Of a stretch of DNA of 28,749 bases, positions 1-6,823 are shown piece by piece. The first letter of the stretch is position 1; the number at the start of each line of letters is the position of its first letter. The notes under the pieces are model-generated. The model saw only the letters and a program-made list of their open reading frames with translations, did no database searches and was not told the origin of the DNA. Source of the stretch: DASUPK01 sp963831605 (lineage in GTDB: Bacteria; Actinomycetota; Thermoleophilia; Solirubrobacterales; 70-9). Made by a program: the position numbers and the translations under genes. Location: positions 1 to 28,749 of the forward strand of contig CAWHQR010000011.1 in NCBI GenBank assembly GCA_963831605.1, given 5' to 3'.

Positions 1-82
1 CTCCGGCGCCGTGTGCGGAAACCGCGAACACGGCGAGAAGGCAGAGCCCGGCGAGCAGAAGCGTTCCCTGGCGAACCCGCAT
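1..82 (-). CDS. Exported protein, N-terminal fragment (cut by window edge)
   Basis: The ATG is at 82 on the minus strand and the frame stays open to the window edge. The 27 visible residues start MRVRQG, continue with a hydrophobic core (LLLAGLCLLAVFAV) and reach an SAHGAG stretch. This is the shape of a Sec signal peptide with an Ala-X-Ala-like cleavage area. It lies 29 bp downstream of the potC-like gene on the same strand and could be the last gene of that operon or a separate unit; a TAGACT box at 92-97 is a possible -10. Nothing of the mature protein is visible, so no function can be given. Confidence 0.5.
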   Translation of the reverse strand, partial: MRVRQGTLLLAGLCLLAVFAVSAHGAG

Positions 83-111
83 GGCCCGGTCAGTCTAGGC
101 GAGCGGGCCGG

Positions 112-963
112 CTAGTTGATGACGACGGCGCTCTCCGCCGAGCTGACCGCCCCGCCGCCGCCGCGCGCGCTGATGCTCTCCTCGCGGGTCAGGCGATGTG
201 CCAGGTAGACCGGGATGATCGAGAGCAGCACGACGATCACCGCGACCACGTTGGTGATCGGCAGCTGTTGGCCACGGAAGAGGTTGTCGAGGATCCAGAT
301 CGGCAGGGTCTGCTGGCCGGCGCCAAGCGTGAAGGTAGTGACGATGATCTCGTCGAAGGAGAGCGCGAACGCCAACAGCGCGCCCGCGACCAGCGCCGTC
401 TGCATGCCGGGCAGGGTGACGTGCCGGAAGGTCTGCCAGGTGTGTGCGCCGAGATCGGCCGAGGCCTCCTCGAGGTTCTCCGACACCCGTCTCAGGCGGG
501 CGATCACGTTGTTGTAGATGACCACGATGCAGAAGGTGGCGTGCGCCACGATCACGGTGAACAGGCCGAGCGTCACCCCGAGCACCTGGGTGAAGGTGTC
601 GCTCAGGGCGAGGCCCGTGACGATGCCCGGCAGCGCGATCGGGATCACGACCAGGAACGAGACAGTCTCCCGTCCGAAGAAGCGATGCCGAGCGACCGCG
701 AAGGAGGCAAGCGTGCCGAGGACGAGCGCGATCCCGGTCGCGGCGAGCCCAACCTTGATCGAGGTGAAGAAGGCGCTCCGCGCGGCGTGGTCGTGGAACG
801 CCTCGCTGAACCACTTCGTCGTGACGCTGTCGAGGGGCCACTTCAGCGTGGTGCCTCCGTTGAAGGCGTAGACCGCGATCACCAGCAGCGGGATGTAGAT
901 GAAGGCGAGGGTGATCCCGACGCCGACGCGCAGCAGGGTTCTGTAGCGGGGGGAAAGGGTCAT
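112..963 (-). CDS. potC: ABC transporter permease, spermidine/putrescine type (PotC-like)
   Basis: This 283-residue inner-membrane permease is of the binding-protein-dependent type. It starts with a hydrophobic helix (about residues 10-35, with GITLAFIYIPLLVIAVYAF) and has roughly six membrane segments. The cytoplasmic EAA loop, which docks on the ATPase, is visible around residues 165-195 (SADLGAHTWQTFRHVTLPG), followed by the FDEIIVTTF segment typical of PotC/PotI proteins. The ATG at 963 lies 4 nt after the stop of the potB-like gene and has no clear Shine-Dalgarno, so translation is probably coupled. It is the last transporter gene of the operon. The polyamine substrate is inferred from the family; related systems carry other small organic solutes. 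Confidence 0.88.
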   Translation of the reverse strand: MTLSPRYRTLLRVGVGITLAFIYIPLLVIAVYAFNGGTTLKWPLDSVTTKWFSEAFHDHAARSAFFTSIKVGLAATGIALVLGTLASFAVARHRFFGRETVSFLVVIPIALPGIVTGLALSDTFTQVLGVTLGLFTVIVAHATFCIVVIYNNVIARLRRVSENLEEASADLGAHTWQTFRHVTLPGMQTALVAGALLAFALSFDEIIVTTFTLGAGQQTLPIWILDNLFRGQQLPITNVVAVIVVLLSIIPVYLAHRLTREESISARGGGGAVSSAESAVVIN

Positions 964-967
964 CGGC

Positions 968-1867
968 TCAGAGGTGCTCGAAGGCCCCGAGCCGGCGGGC
1001 GATCAGCAGATAGACCACCATCACCGCGATCGGCACGGTCGCGAATGCGGAGGCCAGGGGCAGGTTGTCGGTATGGCTGGTGAAGACGACGTTCCCAATG
1101 AACTGGGTGCTCGGCGAAACCAGCGAGGGCGTGATGTAGTCGCCCAATGTCAGCGAGAAAGTGAAGATCGAGCCGGCGACCACGGCCGGGAAGACGAGGG
1201 GCAGGATCACCCGCCGGAACGTTCGACCGGGTTTCGCGCCGAGGTCCTCGGATGCGGAGAGCAGCGAGTCCGGGATGCGCTCGAGGCCTGCGTAGATCGG
1301 CAGGATCATGTACGGCAGCCAGAGGTAGCTCTCCACGATCCAGACTGCCGTCGTCCCGAAGCCCGGGCCGTTCAGGCCGATCGGGTCGAGGGCCCAATTG
1401 ATGATTCCATTGGCCCCAAGCATCGTCTGCCAGGCATATACCTTGACCAGATAGAAGGACCAGAGCGGCATCAGGACCGCCACCACCAGGAAACCCTTGG
1501 CCCTGGGCGAGGCGATCTTCGCCATGTAGAAGGCGATCGGGAATGCCAAGAGCGCGTCGGTGACCGTCACGGCCGAGGCCACGCCGATCGTCCGGAATGC
1601 CACCGAGCGGTAGACGTCGGTGTTCCAGAGCTCCTTGAAGTTGTCGAAGGTGAAGCCCTTGACCAACTCGCCGCTGAGGGGGTCCACGCTCCAGAACGAG
1701 GCGACCAGCAGGACCGCCAGGGACCCCAGGTAGAGGATGACCAGCCAGCCGAGCGGGGCGGCCAGCAGGGAACCCACCTGCAGCCGCGGGCGGCCATGGA
1801 AGAGGTCGGCGAGCCTGCGGCTCGCCGACCTCTTCTGCGGCGCGGCGCCTAGGCCGGCCGCTTCCAT
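968..1867 (-). CDS. potB: ABC transporter permease, spermidine/putrescine type (PotB-like)
   Basis: This 299-residue membrane permease is the partner of the downstream PotC-like protein. A basic N-terminal tail of about 40 residues precedes the first membrane helix (LLAAPLGWLVILYLGSLAVL). Further helices follow, and the EAA loop (ASEDLGAKPGRTFRRVILP) lies near residues 205-225. The ATG at 1867 is 10 nt after the restored stop of the binding-protein gene, with only a weak AGG in front. Codons about 11-23 contain a perfect 17-bp inverted repeat (1799-1835), which is unusual inside a coding region. A later start would remove it, but the basic tail looks like normal PotB sequence. Function is by family; transport was not shown for this protein. 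Confidence 0.87.
   Translation of the reverse strand: MEAAGLGAAPQKRSASRRLADLFHGRPRLQVGSLLAAPLGWLVILYLGSLAVLLVASFWSVDPLSGELVKGFTFDNFKELWNTDVYRSVAFRTIGVASAVTVTDALLAFPIAFYMAKIASPRAKGFLVVAVLMPLWSFYLVKVYAWQTMLGANGIINWALDPIGLNGPGFGTTAVWIVESYLWLPYMILPIYAGLERIPDSLLSASEDLGAKPGRTFRRVILPLVFPAVVAGSIFTFSLTLGDYITPSLVSPSTQFIGNVVFTSHTDNLPLASAFATVPIAVMVVYLLIARRLGAFEHL
1799..1835. repeat. Perfect 17-bp inverted repeat with 3-nt loop inside potB
   Basis: Positions 1799-1815 (GAAGAGGTCGGCGAGCC) are exactly complementary to 1819-1835, separated by TGC. In mRNA this would fold into a very stable hairpin roughly 30-70 nt after the potB start codon. There is no T-run after it, so it does not look like an intrinsic terminator. 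Confidence 0.85.
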
Positions 1868-1877
1868 GACCTGTTAC

Positions 1878-3111
1878 TCAACCCTTGATCTGGGTCCATG
1901 CAGCGGACCAGTCGTTGTAGTCCTTGCATGTGCTACCGCGGCTATCACCGCAGTCCGCAAGAGGCACCTGCCAGTAGTAGACCCGCTTCCAGAAATTCGG
2001 GTCCGCTGCGCGGTACTCGTTGCAGAACTGTCGGATCCGGGGGAAGGGCATCCGCCTTCGCCGCCGCAGTCAACGTGGATGGATCGCACGACTTGCTCTG
2101 TGCGGGCGCCTCACCGAAGTACTGAGCGACCTCGGCGTTCGCCTGCGGCGAGACGATGAAATTCATCCACTTGTACATGCAGTTCGGATGCGCCGCGTTC
2201 TTGGCGATCATCCAGGTGTCTGACCAACCCGTCGCGCCCTCCGAGGGCAGGAACCCGGTGCTCGGACCAGGTGCCGCCACCGGAGCGCCCGCCGCCTTCA
2301 GTGCGAAGTACTGGTACTGCCACGTTGAGCCCACCACGGAGTCACCGTTGGTGAACGAGTTGATCTGCGGCGTGGCAAGCGCCCAGTACTGCCCGACGTT
2401 CGGATGCTGCTGCTTGAGCAGATTGACAGCAGCGTTGAATTGGTTCGTGTCGAGCTCGTACGGGTTCGTGATCCCCAGATCAGGCTGGTGGGCCTTCAGG
2501 TACACGGCGGCATCCGCGATGTAAATCGGGTCGTCGTACACGCTGATCTTGCCCTTGTACTTCGCTGCCTGGGCTGGGTCGAGTATCACCGACCACGAGG
2601 TCGGGGCCGGCTTGACGCTGTTCGAGTTCCACATCAAGAGGTTCGCACCGCGCCCGTGCGGAATCCCGTAGTTGACACCGTTGAACGTGTTATACGGCTG
2701 GTTCTTGAGGTCGTCGAAGATCGTCGCGTAGTTCGGCACCAGGCTGGTGTTAACCGGGGCGACGTCACCACCGTCAACGAGCTTCGCTGTCGCGTTGCCC
2801 GACGCCGAGACGCCGTCCCACTGGCCGGTGCGCATCAGGTCGACCATCTCGTCGGACGTGCCGGCCTCCTTCAGCTTGATCTGGCAGCCCGTCTGCTTCT
2901 CGAAGGCGGACTTCCACGGGTCGGCGACGTAGCCCGGCCAGGCGACGAGGTTCAACTGCCCCTCGCCGGCTCCGACGGACTTCTGTGCGGTTCCGTTGTC
3001 GCTACTGCTGCTGCTGCTTCCACCACACCCGGCGACCACCAACATCGTGGCGGCGAGCCCTCCGACGATCGCGGCGGGCAGCCAGGCGGAGCGAGCTTTG
3101 AATTTGCTCAC
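1878..3111 (-). CDS. potD: Polyamine-type substrate-binding lipoprotein (PotD-like), frameshifted near 2039-2043
   Basis: This is the extracytoplasmic solute-binding component of the transporter. The best start is GTG at 3111: it follows a strong GAGGAGGAAGG and overlaps the stop of the ATPase gene by 4 nt. The N-terminus is a lipoprotein signal with lipobox LVVAGC (Cys about residue 29), then a Ser-rich linker. The body matches family-1 binding proteins (LNLVAWPGYVADPW, later GSTWQYQYFALKAAG and TGWSDTWMIAKNA). As written, the frame ends at 1945 with an unrelated tail. Removing one base of the five-G run at 2039-2043 (C-run on the coding strand) restores a family-like C-terminus (FCNEYRAADPNFWKRVYYWQ, then YNDWSAAWTQIKG) ending at 1878, giving about 410 residues. 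It could be a sequencing error, a recent mutation or, less likely, programmed slippage. Confidence 0.82.
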
Positions 3112-4094
3112 TTTCCTTCCTCCTCTCCCTCTACGGCGACGGTCTGATCCGCTCGCCATCCAATTTTCACTTTGCGGCCGCGTTCTGCCTGGACCTCCGC
3201 GGAGGTCGTCTCCAGGTTCTGGCGGACGATTTGGAGCTGTCCCCCCGACTCGAGGTCGACGAGATATCGGGTGATCATTCCGGCGTAGGAGACGTCCTTG
3301 ATCGTCCCCTCCTCGATGTGAAGTCCGTCGGGCGCCGCACCGTTCTCGATGAACGAGATCTTCTCGGGGCGCACCGTGAAGCGCTGGCCATCGCGCTCGA
3401 GCAGGTTCGAGACGCCGACGAAGCCCGCGACGAAGGCGTTCTGGGGCCGCTCGTAGATCTCGGTGGGCGGACCGATCTGCTCGATCCTGCCCTCGTTGAA
3501 GACGGCGATCCGGTCAGACATCGTCAGCGCCTCCTCCTGGTCGTGGGTCACGTAGATGAACGTGATCCCGACCTGGCCCTGGATCGTCTTCAGCTCGATC
3601 TGCATCTGCTCGCGCAGCTTCAGGTCGAGGGCGCCGAGCGGCTCGTCCAGCAACAGGACGCGCGGCTCGTTGATGATCGCCCGGGCGAGGGCGACGCGCT
3701 GCTGCTGGCCGCCCGAAAGCTGATTCGGCTTGCGGCCCTCGTATCCGCCGAGCCTGACGGTGGCCAGGGCCTCGGTGGCGCGCTTGCGGCGCTCCTCCTT
3801 GCCGACGCCCTTGACGCGCAGCCCGTAGGCGACGTTGTCCCCGACAGTCATGTGGGGGAAGAGGGCGTAGTCCTGGAAGACGGTGTTGACCGAGCGGTCG
3901 TACGGCGGCAGCCCGGTGACGTCCTTGCCGCCCAGCTCCACGCGGCCCGTGTCCGGCTCCTCGAAGCCCGCGATCATCCGAAGCGTCGTGGTCTTGCCGG
4001 ATCCCGAGGGGCCGAGGAGCGTGAAGAACTCTCCCCGCTTCACCTCGAGGTCGAGACCCTGGACGGCCACGACCTCGCCGTAGTGCTTGCTCAC
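3108..4094 (-). CDS. potA: ABC transporter ATP-binding protein, polyamine type (PotA-like)
   Basis: This cytoplasmic ATPase energises the permease pair. From GTG 4094 it has 328 residues. Walker A is GPSGSGKTT (28-36), the Q-loop lies at FQDYALFPH, the signature at LSGGQQQR (126-133), Walker B at LLLDEP (147-152) and the H-loop in VTHDQEEAL. A C-terminal TOBE-type region contains VRPEKISF. The GTG start probably truncates the protein: in-frame codons upstream encode DDLDVHLVG, which matches the usual first beta strand, and the frame stays open to about 4245 without ATG, GTG or TTG. The real start is therefore unclear (non-standard codon or an indel). Its stop overlaps the potD start by 4 nt (GTGA). 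Confidence 0.88.
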   Translation of the reverse strand: MSKHYGEVVAVQGLDLEVKRGEFFTLLGPSGSGKTTTLRMIAGFEEPDTGRVELGGKDVTGLPPYDRSVNTVFQDYALFPHMTVGDNVAYGLRVKGVGKEERRKRATEALATVRLGGYEGRKPNQLSGGQQQRVALARAIINEPRVLLLDEPLGALDLKLREQMQIELKTIQGQVGITFIYVTHDQEEALTMSDRIAVFNEGRIEQIGPPTEIYERPQNAFVAGFVGVSNLLERDGQRFTVRPEKISFIENGAAPDGLHIEEGTIKDVSYAGMITRYLVDLESGGQLQIVRQNLETTSAEVQAERGRKVKIGWRADQTVAVEGEEEGK

Positions 4095-4375
4095 CCCAAC
4101 CAGATGGACATCGAGGTCGTCCGCGCCCGCTGCGGCGCCTGGCTCCTCTTCACTCGTCGATGCCTGGGTCGAGGCTACGGCAGTCTCCTTCGCTGACTTC
4201 CCTATCGGGCGGCGCTGTGCGCACCGTACAACGCGGCCCGCTCAGGGCATAGGTATATCCGAGCGCCGCCCTGCCTCGCGAGGACGTGATGGACAATCTT
4301 TGCGAGCAGGCTTGGACAAACCGCCTTCTACATACGGGAGTCCCGCCCCGCATAAGTCGCTACGGGCTTCGCCCT
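4095..4375. other. Intergenic region upstream of the transporter operon
   Basis: No convincing gene is present. On the minus strand the last 150 nt before GTG 4094 are open in the ATPase frame and may encode its true N-terminus (see potA). A TATACC/ATACCTAT-like AT-rich patch near 4248-4262 is a possible -10 for the operon, without a good -35. Positions 4300-4375 hold nothing I recognise. Confidence 0.35.
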
Positions 4376-4394
4376 CCGCTCCAAGGTGGAGCGG
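4376..4394 (-). terminator. Hairpin after first NlpC/P60-like gene
   Basis: CCGCTCCA at 4376-4383 pairs with TGGAGCGG at 4387-4394 around a 3-nt loop, 12 nt past the stop of the upstream minus-strand gene. There is no clear U-run; the position, not the tail, suggests a terminator. Confidence 0.45.
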
Positions 4395-4405
4395 CCTGGT
4401 GGTCG

Positions 4406-4996
4406 CTAGTAACCGGGGTAGTACTTGGCCGTGTAACCCGCAGGCTTGCGCTTCGTCCGGCGCCAGCGCGGTCCCGAGCCCTGGTTCAGGCGCTCGCCGA
4501 CCGCGGAGGTGTCGAACCGCAGGCCCGCGACGACCATGTAGGCGTGGCTGGAGTTCGCATAGACCGTGATCCAGCGACCCTTGCCGGGGACGCCCCAGCT
4601 GCTCGCCAGGGGACCGGAGGGCTCCGGGCTGGAGAGGAAGCCGGCCGCGTGGAGCACGTAGCTCACCGAGCCTGAGCAGTCATATCCGGTGTCCGTGAAG
4701 GAGCGGTGTCCGCCGCCCCAGCGGTACGGGAAGGTGTGGATCGCGTTACCCGCCGCGATCGCCGCCTGGATGTTGGCGGGCGCGTCCGCGGGCGCGAGGG
4801 CCGTGCCGTCCTTCCGCAGCTTCGCGCGGCCAGGAGGCCCGACGGGAGCTGCGGGATCGGTCGGCGTGGTGGTGGTTCCGCCGGGAGGTCCGGACCCGCC
4901 CGTCTGGGCGGCTGCGGGCACTGCCGCGGCCAAGATTGCAATCGCTGTGACCCCCGCCACTGCGAGACGACGCTTCGAGCTAGGTGTGCTTCGCAT
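4406..4996 (-). CDS. Secreted NlpC/P60-like cysteine peptidase, paralogue 1
   Basis: This 196-residue exported protein probably cleaves or binds peptidoglycan. The ATG at 4996 was chosen because AAAGGAG sits at 5005-5011 and a signal peptide follows at once (KRRLAVAGVTAIAILAAAVPAAAQ, residues 8-31). A Gly/Pro/Thr linker (about 32-60) leads to a compact domain: YRWGGGHRSF (91-100), YDCSGSVSYVLHAAG (105-119, candidate nucleophile Cys107) and HAYMVVAGLRFDTS (candidate His151). The DCSG...H pattern is that of NlpC/P60 (C40) enzymes, but the C-terminal layout is variant and the third catalytic residue is not obvious. It sits behind a c-di-AMP riboswitch. Two close paralogues follow at 5367 and 6158. 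The activity is inferred. Confidence 0.82.
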   Translation of the reverse strand: MRSTPSSKRRLAVAGVTAIAILAAAVPAAAQTGGSGPPGGTTTTPTDPAAPVGPPGRAKLRKDGTALAPADAPANIQAAIAAGNAIHTFPYRWGGGHRSFTDTGYDCSGSVSYVLHAAGFLSSPEPSGPLASSWGVPGKGRWITVYANSSHAYMVVAGLRFDTSAVGERLNQGSGPRWRRTKRKPAGYTAKYYPGY

Positions 4997-5010
4997 CAAC
5001 AGTTCTCCTT

Positions 5011-5142
5011 TGCAGGCCTGCGGGGTTAGCTGACGGGCTGGCGCTTGAGGAGCCTGCGCCCCCACCCTTCGACTGCGGTGGGTTAGCCCCAATACTTGGT
5101 TCCCCCGCTCCCATCCTCTCTCTGGGATGGGACTCGGCGTAA
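5011..5142 (-). promoter_or_regulatory. c-di-AMP riboswitch (ydaO/yuaA class), copy 1
   Basis: Read on the minus strand, this leader contains the conserved blocks of the class in order: CGCCGAGTCC, GAGCGGGGGAACCAA (degenerate here as GGGAGCGGGGGAACCAAG), GGGGCTAA and GTCAGCTAACCCCGCAGG. It ends just before the Shine-Dalgarno of the NlpC/P60-like gene starting at 4996. Control of translation or early transcription is therefore expected. ydaO/yuaA elements are known to precede cell-wall hydrolase genes in Actinobacteria. Boundaries are approximate. Confidence 0.85.
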
Positions 5143-5289
5143 CTGGCGCGGGACGTTACCAAACGTGAGAGATCCTTTGCAATCGACAACCGTCTGCTCG
5201 TGACTTCAGGCACGATCTCTGGATTCGACGCCTGTGACGCAGCCTCCTGCCGCCTGATGGAAGGAAATTGGATCCCCGCGAAGAGGCAG

Positions 5290-5320
5290 CGCCGCGCCGC
5301 CCGGGAGAGGCGGCGCGGCG
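5290..5320 (-). terminator. GC-rich 12-bp hairpin after second NlpC/P60-like gene
   Basis: CGCCGCGCCGCC (5290-5301) pairs perfectly with 5309-5320 around a 7-nt loop. It lies about 45 nt beyond the stop at 5367 on the minus strand and before the promoter area of the next gene. The downstream sequence is pyrimidine-rich but has no true T-run. Confidence 0.6.
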
Positions 5321-5366
5321 TACCTAGGGGAGGAGAGGTGGCCTCCAGGAGGCCGCCCGGGGGCGG

Positions 5367-5936
5367 CTAGAGGCCTGGGGAGAAGCGCGTCGAGTAGCCG
5401 GTGCCCGCCCGCATGTTGAAGCGCCACCGTGGGCCCGAACCCTGATTCAGGGACTCGCCCGCTGCCGAGGTGTCGAACCGAAGCCCCGCGACCGTCATCC
5501 AGGCGTGGGTCCGGTTGGCGTAGACGGTGATCCAGGAACCGATGCCCGGGACGCCCCAGGCCATCAGCGGCCCGGAGGCCTCAGGGCTGCGGAGCAGTCC
5601 TGCCGCGTGCAGCACGTAGCTCACGGCTCCGGAGCAGTCGTAGCCCTTGGACTTGAAGCTTCGGTGCCCGCCGCCCCAGATGTAGGGGCGTTTGTGAATC
5701 TTGTTGGCGGCGGCGATTGCCCTGCGCACCTGCGTCGGAGCGTTCGCCGGGGCGATGGCCGTGCCGTCGGATTGGATCTGAGCGGTACCGCTCGGTGCCG
5801 TGGACGTCGTGACGCTGCCGGGTGAGCCCGTGCCGCCAGTCTGGGCCATGGCCGGCACCGCGGCGCCGAGCGACGCGACCAACAGCAGCCCTGCGAAAGC
5901 CACCTTCATGCTTCTGCTGAGAGTTTCTGACCGCAA
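5367..5936 (-). CDS. Secreted NlpC/P60-like cysteine peptidase, paralogue 2
   Basis: This 189-residue paralogue of the neighbouring protein starts with TTG at 5936, six nt after GAAGGAG (5943-5949). A signal peptide (residues about 10-31, MKVAFAGLLLVASLGAAVPAMAQ) and a Ser/Thr/Gly linker precede the same domain: YIWGGGHRSF, YDCSGAVSYVLHAAG (candidate Cys101), and HAWMTVAGLRFDTSAAGE (candidate His144). The tail NQGSGPRWRFNMRAGTGY is shared with both paralogues. A second c-di-AMP riboswitch lies directly upstream, so both genes should respond to the same signal. Cell-wall remodelling is the likely role; a non-catalytic binding role cannot be excluded. Confidence 0.83.
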   Translation of the reverse strand: MRSETLSRSMKVAFAGLLLVASLGAAVPAMAQTGGTGSPGSVTTSTAPSGTAQIQSDGTAIAPANAPTQVRRAIAAANKIHKRPYIWGGGHRSFKSKGYDCSGAVSYVLHAAGLLRSPEASGPLMAWGVPGIGSWITVYANRTHAWMTVAGLRFDTSAAGESLNQGSGPRWRFNMRAGTGYSTRFSPGL

Positions 5937-5950
5937 ACCGTTCTCCTTCG

Positions 5951-6082
5951 TCGGCCTACGGGGTTAGCTGACGGACTACCGCGAAAGGAGCTTGCGGCTC
6001 CACCTGACCGGTGGATTCGCCCCAACTGCTTGGTTCCCCCGCTCCCGGCCCGCACTTTCGGGGCCGAGACTCGGCGTTTGGT
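5951..6082 (-). promoter_or_regulatory. c-di-AMP riboswitch (ydaO/yuaA class), copy 2
   Basis: The minus strand carries CGCCGAGTCTCGG, GGGAGCGGGGGAACCAAG, GGGGCGAATCC and GTCAGCTAACCCCGTAGGC in the spacing of the ydaO/yuaA aptamer. This copy is closer to consensus than copy 1 (GGGGCGAATC rather than GGGGCTAA). It ends a few nt before the GAAGGAG of the gene starting at 5936. The apical loop of its last hairpin holds CTCCTT (complement of 5985-5990), which could pair with that Shine-Dalgarno. Boundaries are approximate. Confidence 0.9.
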
Positions 6083-6157
6083 TCGCGCGGCAGACTAGCA
6101 GGGTCGGAAAATCTGTGAGCAGCTACTCACAGAGAGCCCGCAATCTCCGCAGAAGCG

Positions 6158-6733
6158 CTACAAGCCGGGGTAGTGGCGCACGGCGAAGCCCGCTCCCGTG
6201 CGCAGGGTGTAGCGCCAGCGGGGGCCGCGGCCCTGGTCGACAGTCTCGCCGCGGGGAGAGGTGTCGTAGCGCAGCCCGGCGATGTACATGTAGGTGTGGA
6301 CCCTGTTGGCGAAGACCGTGATCCAGGCGCCGGGCCCCGGCATGCCCCAGAAGGCGAGCTGCCCGGAGACGAGCGGCGAGCTCAGCACCCCCGCCGCGTG
6401 CAGGACGTAGCTGACGGCCCCCGAGCAGTCATAGCCCCTCGCCTTGAAGGCCCGGTGTCCGCCACCCCAGATGTAGGTCCTCCGGTGGATCCGGTTGGCC
6501 GCCTGGATCGCCCCCACCACTGCGGACGGGGCACCGGCGGGGATGCTCGCCTTGCCGCCAGGAAGGATCGTGGCTCCGGTGGTGACGGCGGGCGACGACC
6601 CCTCGGGCGCGCCCGGCGGGAGCGTGGTCGTTCCATCGGTCTGTCCCGCCGCCGGAGCGGCGGCGATCAGGGCGGCGCAGAACAGAAGTCCTGCGATTGC
6701 AAGCCTGCGGGTTTGGCGACTCGGGCGAGGCAG
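6158..6733 (-). CDS. Secreted NlpC/P60-like cysteine peptidase, paralogue 3
   Basis: This third copy encodes about 191 residues from an inferred CTG start at 6733. That codon lies six nt after AAAAGGAG and opens a good signal peptide (RQTRRLAIAGLLFCAALIAA, ending near APAAGQ). An in-frame GTG exists about 90 nt upstream (near 6821), but it would put a long non-signal tail in front and run into the divergent promoter. The domain repeats YIWGGGHRAF, YDCSGAVSYVLHAAG (candidate Cys103), and HTYMYIAGLRYDTS (candidate His146). Unlike the other two copies it has no c-di-AMP riboswitch; instead a TetR-type inverted repeat lies at 6784-6797. So the paralogues appear to have different control. Confidence 0.8.
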   Translation of the reverse strand: MPRPSRQTRRLAIAGLLFCAALIAAAPAAGQTDGTTTLPPGAPEGSSPAVTTGATILPGGKASIPAGAPSAVVGAIQAANRIHRRTYIWGGGHRAFKARGYDCSGAVSYVLHAAGVLSSPLVSGQLAFWGMPGPGAWITVFANRVHTYMYIAGLRYDTSPRGETVDQGRGPRWRYTLRTGAGFAVRHYPGL

Positions 6734-6783
6734 CGGTCCCTCCTTTTCCCTGCAATCGACCGTAGCAGAGCCTGGCCTGAATG

Positions 6784-6797
6784 TGAGCGAGCGCTCA
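6784..6797. promoter_or_regulatory. TetR-type operator candidate between divergent genes
   Basis: TGAGCG-AG-CGCTCA is an inverted repeat with 6-bp perfect arms and a 2-bp spacer. It lies between the divergent genes starting at 6733 (minus) and 6824 (plus), 14 bp upstream of the TAGTTT box of the latter. That is about where a -35 would be, a good position for repression. No tetR-like gene is in the window. Confidence 0.5.
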
Positions 6798-6811
6798 TAG
6801 ATCCGGACAGG

Positions 6812-6817
6812 TAGTTT
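6812..6817 (+). promoter_or_regulatory. -10 box (TAGTTT) for leaderless SDR gene
   Basis: TAGTTT ends 6 nt before GTG 6824 and there is no Shine-Dalgarno. This places the expected transcription start on or next to the start codon. Confidence 0.5.
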
Positions 6818-6823
6818 CACGGC

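Noticed and set aside
13..1852. Plus-strand open frames opposite the permease genes
   Set aside because: The minus-strand frames encode clear membrane permeases with EAA loops; these are shadows.
3112..3159. ATG start at 3159 for the potD-like gene
   Set aside because: It lies inside the ATPase gene and would place a basic tail before the lipoprotein signal; GTG 3111 with strong SD and GTGA overlap is better.
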